Of a stretch of 10,385 nt of DNA, positions 1-5,234 are shown piece after piece. Below the pieces are notes generated by a model. That model was not told the DNA's origin. It was given only the letters and a program-made list of their open reading frames with translations, and made no database searches. The translations under genes and the position numbers were made by a program. Location: positions 1-10,385 of the forward strand of contig CAADUO010000004.1 in NCBI GenBank assembly GCA_900752215.1, read 5' to 3'. Source of the DNA: an uncultured Collinsella sp. Its GTDB lineage: Bacteria; Actinomycetota; Coriobacteriia; Coriobacteriales; Coriobacteriaceae. Position 1 is the first letter of the stretch; each line of letters opens with the position of its first letter.

Positions 1-1227
1 CTTGCCCGCCACGTCCGCGAGCTCGTCGCTCCAGCGGTTGGCGACGATCACGTCGCAGCCGGCCTTGAAGGCCTCCAAGTCGTGGGTCACCTCGGAGCCG
101 AAGAACTCCGGCGCGTCCAGCGTGGGCTCGTAGACCACAACGGGCCCGCCCTTGGCCTTCACGCGCTTCATGACGCCCTGGATGGAGCTCGCGCGGAAGT
201 TGTCGGAGTTGGACTTCATCGTCAGGCGGTACACGCCCACGACCGGTTTCGGCTTGCCCTCGTACACGCGGTCCCATACCATCTACAGCACCTCGTCGGC
301 AACGAAGTCCTTGCGGGTGCGGTTGGCCTCCACGATGGCCTCGATCAGGTTCTGCGGCACGTCCTTGTAGTTGGCGAGCAGCTGCTTGGTGTCCTTGGGC
401 AGGCGGTAGCCGCCGTAGCCGAAGCTGGGGTTGTTGTAGTGCGATCCGATGCGCGGCTCCAGGCACACGCCGTCGATGACGTCGCGGGTGTTGAGGCCGC
501 GGACCTCGCAGTACGTGTCGAGCTCGTTGAAGTAGGCCACGCGCAGCGCCAGGTAGGTGTTGGCGAACAGCTTGACGGCCTCGGCCTCGGTGGTGCCCAG
601 CACGAGCTCGGGGATACCCACAGTACCGTCGGCGTTCACGCGCTCGAGCTCCGCGGGGTCCGCCCCTTGGGCGAGCAGGCGTGCGAAGCGCTCGGCAGCT
701 GCGACGGCGTTAGCGTCGTCTTTAGGCGCGCCAACCACGATGCGGCTGGGGTGCAGGTTGTCGTAGAGTGCCTTGCTCTCGCGCAGGAACTCCGGGCTGA
801 AGAAGATCTTGCTGTCGCCTAGCTTATCACGCAGGCCTGCGGTGTAGCCGACGGGGATCGTCGACTTGATGACGATCCACGCGTCCGGGTTCACCGACCG
901 CACGGCGGCGATGGCGGCCTCGACGGAGCTCGTGTCGAAGAAGTTTCTGTCCGAGTCGTAGTTGGTGGGCGTGGCGATGACGGCGTAGTCGGCGCCCGTA
1001 TAGGCCTCGGCCGCGTCGACGGTGGCGTGCAGGTCGAGCTCGCGCCTCCCCGACTTAGCCTCCGTCAGGAAGCGCTCGATCTCGTCGTCCTGGATGGGCG
1101 ATACGTAGTTGTTGATCTTCTCGACCTTCTCGGGCACGATGTCCAGCGCGTGCACCTCGTTATGCTGCGAGAGCAGGACGGCGAGGGACAGGCCGACGTA
1201 GCCGGTTCCGGCGACGGCAATCTTCAT
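1..1227 (-). pseudogene. ugd: UDP-glucose 6-dehydrogenase, inactivated (internal TAG and catalytic Cys to Arg); runs off the left edge
   Basis: The family oxidises UDP-glucose to UDP-glucuronate with two NAD+, supplying sugar for capsule or exopolysaccharide. The N-terminal Rossmann motif (MKIAVAGTGYVGLS) and the family stretches FSPEFLRESKALYDNLHPSR and HYNNPSFGYGG are intact. ATG at 1227-1225 is preferred because GGAG lies 7-8 bases upstream and the Rossmann motif starts there; an ATG at 1266 (13 residues longer) overlaps the stop of the preceding gene as TAATG. Two lesions are visible. Codon 403-405 is CGC (Arg) in GYGGYRLPKDT, where the family has the thioester-forming Cys (GYGGYCLPKDT). 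An in-frame TAG at 283-285 follows ADEVL. The same frame then stays open for 94 codons to the window edge and encodes the normal UDP-binding domain (GVYRLTMKSNSDNFRASS, VVYEPTLDAPEFFGS, ELADVA). The gene is therefore a recently decayed but otherwise full-length homologue. Loss of activity is inferred. Confidence 0.88.
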
Positions 1228-1235
1228 TTTCTTCT

Positions 1236-1249
1236 CCGATTCGAATCGG
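1236..1249 (-). repeat. 14-bp perfect palindrome overlapping the ugd ribosome binding site
   Basis: CCGATTCGAATCGG is self-complementary. As minus-strand RNA it can form a short hairpin (CCGAT / ATCGG, loop UCGA) whose 3' arm includes the GG of the GGAG Shine-Dalgarno of ugd. It lies between the TAATG overlap with the sugar transferase stop and the ATG at 1227, so translation arriving from upstream would open it. A role in translational coupling is inference only. Confidence 0.4.
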
Positions 1250-1265
1250 GTATTAAAGTTAGGCA

Positions 1266-2030
1266 TTAGTACGCACCGCTTCCGTTGAAGACCTCCAGAA
1301 CCGTAAGGAGGACAATCTTGAGGTCCATGACGATTCCGCGTTTGGCTATATATTCCAGATCGCGGCGGACCATACCGTCGAACCCGGTCGAGTTACGCTC
1401 CGTTACCTGCCAGAGTCCCGTAATGCCGGGCTTCACGGCCAGGCGCTGCAGGTCGTACTCGGTGTACTCGGCCACCTCATTGGGCAGCGGCGGGCGCGGG
1501 CCCACCACGGACATCTGGCCCAGGAACACGTTCAGGAACTGCGGGAACTCGTCGATGGAGTGCTTGCGGATGAACCTGCCGATCCTGGTGACGCGCGGGT
1601 CGTCCCTCATCTTGAACATGGCGCCGGCGATCTCGTTCTGTTCCTTGAGCTCGGCGAGGCGCTCGTCGGCGTCCTTGTACATGGATCGGAACTTCCACAT
1701 GCGGAACGTGGTCAGGCTGCCGTCGGGGCGGGTCTGGCCCACGCGGATCTGGCTGTAGAACGGGTTGCCCTCGCTCTCCAGCCGGATGGCCGCGGCGAGC
1801 ACAAGGCTGGGTACGGCGATGACGGCCAGCACGCAGCCGCTAAACGCGATGTCGAACGCGCGCTTGACGGCCCTGTAAGCCAGGCGCGAGCGGTCCCAGT
1901 CCATGAAGGATTGCATGGCCTTGAAGCGGCCAGCGCCTTCGCGCCGGTCCATGGCCTGAGCAATGAGCGCCGCTCCCGCAGGCGCATCCGTTACTAATTG
2001 AGTTTTATCCGACACGTTCTCTTCCAACAC
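1266..2030 (-). CDS. Monotopic phosphoglycosyl transferase (bacterial sugar transferase, initiating glycosyl-phosphate transfer to polyprenyl phosphate)
   Basis: Enzymes of this family move a sugar phosphate from a UDP-sugar to undecaprenyl phosphate at the inner membrane face, the first step of capsule, exopolysaccharide or O-unit assembly. The 254-residue product has one hydrophobic re-entrant helix (about 62-84) preceded by the usual KRAFD, then FYSQIRVG (91-98), MWKFRSM (111-117), the catalytic Asp-Glu dyad in KHSIDEFPQ (D160, E161), MSVVGPRPPLP (173-183) and KPGITGLWQV (200-209). It has no multi-pass N-terminal domain of the WbaP type. The start is uncertain: GTG 2030, TTG 2027 and GTG 2015 are all in frame with only weak Shine-Dalgarno matches (GGGGA or GGAAG). 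The stop overlaps an ATG of the ugd frame (TAATG). The sugar specificity cannot be read from the sequence. Confidence 0.93.
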   Translation of the reverse strand: MLEENVSDKTQLVTDAPAGAALIAQAMDRREGAGRFKAMQSFMDWDRSRLAYRAVKRAFDIAFSGCVLAVIAVPSLVLAAAIRLESEGNPFYSQIRVGQTRPDGSLTTFRMWKFRSMYKDADERLAELKEQNEIAGAMFKMRDDPRVTRIGRFIRKHSIDEFPQFLNVFLGQMSVVGPRPPLPNEVAEYTEYDLQRLAVKPGITGLWQVTERNSTGFDGMVRRDLEYIAKRGIVMDLKIVLLTVLEVFNGSGAY

Positions 2031-2081
2031 TTTGTCCCCAGGTCGGGGATCCTCCCTGTTCTGTGTAGCGGTCGCCCGCAG

Positions 2082-2627
2082 CTAGGCGATCGCCTTTTTG
2101 AGGTTGCGCATGACGCGCTGCTCGTTTGAAAGCACTGCAAGGCCAACGCGGGTGGTTACACATCGGCCGCACAGGTCGAGCTCCAAATAAGCAGTGCTCT
2201 TGCGTCTGTTAATGGTTTTCACAAGGCCTTCGTGGCCCAGCAGCGGACCTGCCGTCACTACGACCTGGTCGCCGTCTTTTAAGGCCTCGCTCATGGGCAC
2301 TACGCGGTCTCCCCTATGCGTAAAGCCGCCAATAAGCTGAACCTCTTCTTTTGCGAGCGGCACAAACTGACCGTCCTGGGAAAGCATCCGGGCAAAGTCG
2401 TCCATACGTAGCAGATACTGTTGCACGGTGCGGGGATCTGCCGTATCGCAGATTAGATAACCGGGAAAGAGTGGCTTGGTCGTATTGACCCATTCGCCGT
2501 GTACCTTGATCTCGGTTTGATATTGGGGATAAAAGAGCTCCTGCATGGCGACAGCCGGCACCATGTGCTCAATGCGCTCACGCATTACGTCTTCGCGACC
2601 GTTAATGACCTGGATTACATACCACAC
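2082..2627 (-). CDS. NusG-paralogue antiterminator of the LoaP/UpxY type
   Basis: Specialised NusG paralogues bind RNA polymerase and let it read through terminators in long polysaccharide or secondary-metabolite operons. The product has an N-terminal NGN domain (about residues 1-90, opening WYVIQVINGREDVM and containing the NusG hallmark PLFPGYLI) and a C-terminal KOW-like segment (DGDQVVVTAGPLLGHEGLVK). It is about 181 residues, the length of LoaP-like proteins. GTG 2627 is preferred because AAGGGGG sits 8 bases upstream and NusG proteins begin at this WYV point; GTG 2633 and 2636 are also in frame. It lies 51 bases ahead of the sugar transferase and is the first gene of the operon, where such antiterminators are typically found. 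It is not the housekeeping nusG, which normally sits beside secE and the ribosomal protein genes. Whether it belongs to LoaP proper needs a family model. Confidence 0.85.
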   Translation of the reverse strand: MWYVIQVINGREDVMRERIEHMVPAVAMQELFYPQYQTEIKVHGEWVNTTKPLFPGYLICDTADPRTVQQYLLRMDDFARMLSQDGQFVPLAKEEVQLIGGFTHRGDRVVPMSEALKDGDQVVVTAGPLLGHEGLVKTINRRKSTAYLELDLCGRCVTTRVGLAVLSNEQRVMRNLKKAIA

Positions 2628-2677
2628 GAGCACCACCCCCTTGCTGTCTTACGTATGCTCACGTGATTTGGATATGG

Positions 2678-2703
2678 CTTCGCCAGGGCGCTTGTGCGCG
2701 AAG
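2678..2703 (-). promoter_or_regulatory. Leader inverted repeat about 50 bases upstream of the NusG-like start
   Basis: CTTCGC at 2678-2683 pairs with GCGAAG at 2698-2703. An alternative inner stem, GCGC TTGT GCGC, lies between them. In the minus-strand transcript the structure falls just before the Shine-Dalgarno region of the antiterminator gene. No U-tract follows, so it is not a terminator; its function is unknown. Confidence 0.35.
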
Positions 2704-2833
2704 GCGCTCCATATTCAAACCCTGAGCCCAGTTAGACAAGCACGCGGCTCTGCCCCACCGTGAACGGTATGTATAAGTGCAGTTGCTAGAGATGCGGACG
2801 TGTATCGCAAAATGACCGCATCCCCAGCTGGCT

Positions 2834-2875
2834 GCGTGCGAACCAGTCAAGCGGGTACAAAACTGGACCGCACGC
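2834..2875 (-). promoter_or_regulatory. Two-segment RNA hairpin in the antiterminator leader
   Basis: Outer arms GCGTGCG (2834-2840) and CGCACGC (2869-2875) and inner arms CCAGT (2843-2847) and ACTGG (2862-2866) are perfectly complementary, separated by two-base internal positions. In minus-strand RNA those two positions are a G-U wobble and a U-U; in plus-strand RNA they would be A-C and A-A. The stem therefore pairs better in the direction in which the downstream genes are read. The apical loop is 14 nt. It is a good candidate for the recruiting hairpin of the NusG-like protein encoded about 200 bases downstream. Confidence 0.45.
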
Positions 2876-3211
2876 AAACAGCTGTAGGACTGCTACGTTT
2901 TGGCATACGAACTACCAGAATTTGCATCTCATAAATAAATCAACGCAAATTAAAAGAGCCGCATGACTTCTTTATTGGAGCTCGTGGTGTTTCTGGCACC
3001 GCCGTTACGGCCGGATGCTGATCGACCCTGCGCTTTATGGCTTGCTGGAGCCGCGAGCACAGTTGAACTCATGTAACGTTAGGTATCCTAGCACAAGCTG
3101 TTAGCGAAACTGATTTGGGCTGCGTTGGACAACATGTCGTTCATTTAGCGTGCATAAGGGGGTTATTTTGGGATGTTGTTCACGTTGATGCAGGTTAATG
3201 GGATGCTAACG

Positions 3212-3267
3212 GCGATTAGGCGCGTTCCTGAAGCCCATATGGAACGGCGATCTACACTGATAATCGC
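3212..3267 (-). promoter_or_regulatory. Nested inverted repeat at the upstream end of the leader
   Basis: GCGATTA (3212-3218) pairs with TAATCGC (3261-3267), and inside it CGTTCC (3223-3228) pairs with GGAACG (3241-3246). The repeat begins about 16 bases downstream of a possible minus-strand -10 box (3283-3288), so it could be the 5' end of the leader transcript. The direct repeat AACGGCGAT occurs at 3208-3216 and 3243-3251. Function is unknown. Confidence 0.35.
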
Positions 3268-3282
3268 GTTTGGCTAACAAAC

Positions 3283-3312
3283 TATGTACAGACATGGGAA
3301 AAATTTGTGCAA
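3283..3312 (-). promoter_or_regulatory. Weak candidate promoter for the antiterminator operon
   Basis: TTGCAC (minus strand, 3307-3312) is followed after 18 bases by TACATA (3283-3288). The -35 hexamer is the same as in the much clearer tRNA promoter nearby, but the -10 match is poor. It lies just downstream of the tRNA terminator, where an independent operon promoter would be expected. No better pair was found in this intergenic region. Confidence 0.25.
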
Positions 3313-3360
3313 CTTTTTGTTTGCGTAGGTGGGGTTTGTAGCACATGGTGTTTTGGCATG

Positions 3361-3391
3361 AAAAAAGGCCTTCGGAATTCCGAAGGCCTTT
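3361..3391 (-). terminator. Strong intrinsic terminator of the tRNA-Ala transcript
   Basis: A perfect inverted repeat with 12-bp arms (AAAGGCCTTCGG, loop AATT, CCGAAGGCCTTT) spans 3364-3391. On the minus strand it is followed by a run of six T (complement of 3361-3366). It lies 10 bases past the CCA end of the tRNA. It would also stop any readthrough from the HAD-thiN operon, for which no separate terminator is visible. Confidence 0.93.
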
Positions 3392-3401
3392 GCATTCACG
3401 A

Positions 3402-3477
3402 TGGTGGAGACGAGGGGGATCGAACCCCTGACCTCTTGACTGCCAGTCAAGCGCTCTCCCAGCTGAGCTACGCCCCC
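3402..3477 (-). tRNA. tRNA-Ala (anticodon GGC)
   Basis: The 76-nt cloverleaf reads GGGGGCG (acceptor), D arm with AGCTCAGCTGGGAGAGC, anticodon stem CTTGA/TCAAG with loop CTGGCAG, T arm with GGTTCGATCCC, closing CGTCTCC and encoded ACCA. Anticodon positions 34-36 are GGC, decoding GCC and GCU. The acceptor stem has G3-U70, the main alanine identity element. CCA is encoded in the gene. It has its own promoter and terminator. Confidence 0.98.
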
Positions 3478-3490
3478 GTGACGAGGTAGT

Positions 3491-3519
3491 ACTATAGGGG
3501 AAGTTGGCACGGCGTGCAA
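3491..3519 (-). promoter_or_regulatory. Sigma-70-type promoter of tRNA-Ala
   Basis: On the minus strand TTGCAC (3514-3519) and TATAGT (3491-3496) are 17 bases apart, and the predicted start falls about 7 bases before the mature tRNA 5' end at 3477. The spacer contains a small palindrome, GCAC GCC GTGC. Confidence 0.85.
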
Positions 3520-3547
3520 GGACTTTTTTGGGTCAGATTCTAAATGC

Positions 3548-4189
3548 CTATTGATATAGGTAAGCGATGGCGGTGCCGGCGTGGACTTGAATCGTGGCTG
3601 AAGACCTGACGACGTTACTGATGCCAGTGTCGGCCAACAAGCCCAGCGAGGCGTGTTCCAGTTCCCACTCTAGACCGTGTTCGCTTACTACCGTCCCAGG
3701 GGCTATGGCTATGATAGAGAACGTCTTGCCTTCGGCGCTTTCGATGGTCCACGATTCGCCTGCGTGCAAGATGCGGGCCGTGGTCTCGTCTTCGGCAATC
3801 CAGATAGGGGCATCCTCGTAGCCTGCGAGCAGCCCCAGTACGGAAAGCGCCATGTCCGGACGGCCGCCCGTAGCGCAAGTCGCAACTACTTCGGCACCCG
3901 GCCAGCGACGCCGGACGGAATCGAGCGCGAGCGCCAGATCGGTATAGTCCTTGTACGGGTCGTGGCGCTCAACTTCAAAGTTGGTGGCGGCATCGACCAA
4001 CGCACGACCCGCGTCACTTACCGTGTCGGCATCCCCCACATAGACGTAGCAGCTCAGGCCAGCGCCCAGCAGCGCATCGAGTCCGCGGTCCACGGCGACA
4101 ACGTGGTCGCACTCCCCTGCTAGCCTACGCAACAGATCCGCGCTCGCCACCACGGGCGAGCCGCAGACCACTAATACCTTGCAACCCAC
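3548..4189 (-). CDS. thiN: Thiamine pyrophosphokinase (thiamine diphosphokinase)
   Basis: The enzyme transfers pyrophosphate from ATP to thiamine to give thiamine diphosphate in the cytoplasm. The 213-residue product is the usual length for the bacterial enzyme. It shows the family motifs in order: VAVDRGLDALL (32-41), the metal-binding VGDADTVSD (51-59, a variant of the common GDFDS), KDYTDLALAL (80-89), TGGRPDM (107-113) and the C-terminal substrate-side segment GISNVVRSSATIQVHAGTAIAYL (189-211). The start is GTG 4189, nine bases after the TAG of the upstream HAD gene, with GGCGAGAG as a modest ribosome binding site. The spacing implies translational coupling. No thiamine riboswitch is visible upstream. 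The last position of GGRPDM is Met where His is common; this is within family variation as far as I can judge. Confidence 0.9.
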   Translation of the reverse strand: MGCKVLVVCGSPVVASADLLRRLAGECDHVVAVDRGLDALLGAGLSCYVYVGDADTVSDAGRALVDAATNFEVERHDPYKDYTDLALALDSVRRRWPGAEVVATCATGGRPDMALSVLGLLAGYEDAPIWIAEDETTARILHAGESWTIESAEGKTFSIIAIAPGTVVSEHGLEWELEHASLGLLADTGISNVVRSSATIQVHAGTAIAYLYQ

Positions 4190-4198
4190 AGCTCTCGC

Positions 4199-4888
4199 CT
4201 ATCCCTCAAACGAAAGCACGTGGGCCAGATCCAGGTCCTCATAGCTGTCGATAAAGATATCGCAGTTGTCGCGCACATCGTCGCGCTTCATGCGGCCATG
4301 CGGGTCATAGATGCCCACGCGCTTAAAGCCGGCGGCGCCAGAGCTCTTAAGGCCAAAGACCGCGTCCTCAAACACCCAAGCGCGCTCAAACTTGCACTCG
4401 TGGCGCTCCTCCAAGCGGCGCAGAGCCAGCTCGTACACATCGGGGAACTGCTTGGAGCGTCCTGCCTCACCCGTCGTGGTAACAAACTCCATGTAAGCGT
4501 CGAGCCCCGCACCTGCGAGTGCAGACTGCACCAGCTCGACCGGAGTGGACGTAGCCACGCACATGGCAATACCCCCCGCCTTCGCCTGCTCCAAAAAAGC
4601 AAGGAGCCCCTCGCGCGGCGGCACCTTGGAGTACCCATCAATCAGAATATTGCTCAGTTCACGATATAGTTCCTCGCCATTCGCGCCAATGCCCCACGTG
4701 TCGTGGTAGGCCTGGCACTCGTCCTCGAGCGACAAATGCTCAAACTGGGCAAAATCGTCGACCGTCACGTCGACACCGTGGCGGTGCAATAACTCGGGCT
4801 GGGCATAGGCCCAAACGGGCGTGCTATTTACCAGCGTGCCGTCGCAATCGAAAACAAAAGCAACCTTGGGAGCGGCGGTATGGGACAT
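4199..4888 (-). CDS. HAD-superfamily hydrolase, subfamily IA (beta-phosphoglucomutase/phosphatase-like)
   Basis: The 229-residue product has all four HAD motifs. Motif I is FDCDGTLV, with nucleophile D14 and acid/base D16. Motif II is VATSTP (111-116). The motif III Lys is K146 in GRSKQFPDVY. Motif IV is FEDAVFGLKSSGAAG, with E174 and D175. The stretch between motif I and motif II is an alpha-helical C1 cap, as in subfamily IA. These enzymes hydrolyse small phosphate esters or, in the beta-phosphoglucomutase branch, isomerise glucose phosphates; the substrate cannot be assigned here. ATG 4888 is chosen because AAAGG lies 7 bases upstream; an in-frame TTG at 4909 has no such site. It is co-transcribed with thiN and divergent from glgB, sharing a control region with it. 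A role in glucose-phosphate metabolism is suggested only by that position. Confidence 0.88.
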   Translation of the reverse strand: MSHTAAPKVAFVFDCDGTLVNSTPVWAYAQPELLHRHGVDVTVDDFAQFEHLSLEDECQAYHDTWGIGANGEELYRELSNILIDGYSKVPPREGLLAFLEQAKAGGIAMCVATSTPVELVQSALAGAGLDAYMEFVTTTGEAGRSKQFPDVYELALRRLEERHECKFERAWVFEDAVFGLKSSGAAGFKRVGIYDPHGRMKRDDVRDNCDIFIDSYEDLDLAHVLSFEG

Positions 4889-4910
4889 AAACGAACCTTT
4901 CGATATCAAA

Positions 4911-4998
4911 TGGTAAACATCCTGCTAAAAACGTTTTACCAAACGTCAGCCAAACAATTTTGAAACCCAAATTGGTAAAACTGTCAAGAGTTTTACCA
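4911..4998. promoter_or_regulatory. Operator cluster of inverted TGGTAAAAC half-sites between the HAD gene and glgB
   Basis: Four half-sites are visible: TGGTAAAC at 4911-4918, GTTTTACCA at 4933-4941, TGGTAAAAC at 4973-4981 and GTTTTACCA at 4990-4998. The last two form a perfect palindrome with 10-bp arms and a 6-base centre (4973-4998). The second contains AAAACGTTTT (4928-4937), a CG-centred core like LacI-family operators. The strong palindrome encloses a consensus TTGACA of the leftward promoter and overlaps the possible -35 of the rightward promoter, so one bound regulator could control both. The regulator is not in this window and its family is a guess. Confidence 0.65.
4957..4987 (-). 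promoter_or_regulatory. Promoter of the HAD-thiN operon
   Basis: A consensus TTGACA lies on the minus strand at 4982-4987, inside the operator palindrome. The -10 box is weak: CAAAAT (4957-4962) at spacing 19 or TTCAAA (4959-4964) at spacing 17. The transcript would start about 65 bases before the ATG at 4888 and would carry the other two half-sites. Confidence 0.5.
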
Positions 4999-5022
4999 CG
5001 TCAAATCTGCCAGTGGTATAAA
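4993..5022 (+). promoter_or_regulatory. Extended -10 promoter of the glg operon
   Basis: TGGTATAAA at 5014-5022 is an extended -10 element (TGnTATAAA). TTACCA at 4993-4998, the end of the operator palindrome, is a 4/6 match to a -35 at spacing 18. This start gives a leader of about 205 nt before glgB. A second, weaker extended -10 (TGTTATCGT, 5086-5094) is an alternative. Confidence 0.6.
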
Positions 5023-5091
5023 CATGTCGCTTACCGATTAAACGCCCCCGCAAATCCGCTTTCGTCCATAAAACTAACGCACAGGTGTTAT

Positions 5092-5151
5092 CGTAGTTTC
5101 TGCCGAAAGTTCCACCGAGCACGCGAGGTGGAACGAATCACAGAAACTTCG
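5092..5151 (+). ncRNA. Nested two-stem RNA element in the glgB leader
   Basis: AGTTTCTG (5095-5102) pairs with CAGAAACT (5141-5148), and GTTCCACC (5109-5116) pairs with GGTGGAAC (5127-5134). The stems are joined by a symmetrical 6-by-6 internal loop (CCGAAA opposite GAATCA) and capped by a 10-nt loop. The base extends through one U-U mismatch by two more pairs (5092-5093 with 5150-5151). No U-tract follows, so it is not an intrinsic terminator. It sits 83 bases before the glgB start. I do not recognise it as a known riboswitch class; it could also be a DNA-level protein site. Confidence 0.55.
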
Positions 5152-5234
5152 CCGTCCCTTCGATTCGTGCAGCCTTGGACCTTTCGCATCTAGTCACCAA
5201 GGCAACACGCTGCCGCGTCATGATGGGATCAAAC

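Larger units (their letters stand above)
2628..3363 (-). other. Long gene-free region, candidate leader of the antiterminator/polysaccharide operon
   Basis: About 735 bases separate the tRNA terminator from the NusG-like gene. No reading frame in either direction carries a recognisable domain or a good ribosome binding site, and parts are AT-rich (for example around 2930-2960). Read as minus-strand RNA it contains at least three sizeable inverted repeats, at 3212-3267, 2834-2875 and 2678-2703, listed separately. No T-tract follows any of them, so none is an obvious terminator. A long structured leader fits the known habit of LoaP-type factors to be recruited by an RNA hairpin near the operon start. 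That link is inference. Confidence 0.5.

Noticed and set aside
283..285. TAG in ugd as a recoded amber codon (for example pyrrolysine)
   Set aside because: No recoding machinery is visible, the other reading frames that end in TAG (thiN, the HAD gene, the NusG-like gene) use it as a normal stop, and the gene has also lost its catalytic Cys, which fits decay better.
2659..2877. A 72-codon minus-strand ORF in the leader upstream of the NusG-like gene
   Set aside because: No ribosome binding site, no domain, composition unlike the neighbouring genes; it overlaps the leader hairpins. Treated as non-coding.
2897..3359. 10-bp direct repeat GTTTTGGCAT at 2897-2906 and 3350-3359
   Set aside because: Only two copies 450 bases apart, one adjoining the terminator; no consistent context, probably chance.
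3402..3477. tRNA-Ala as an attachment site for an integrated element
   Set aside because: No second copy of the tRNA 3' end, no integrase and no mobile gene in the window.
5175..5234. A 20-residue longer GlgB start at 5175
   Set aside because: No Shine-Dalgarno upstream and non-family-like residues; GTG 5235 with GGGA is favoured, though ATG 5220/5223 cannot be excluded.
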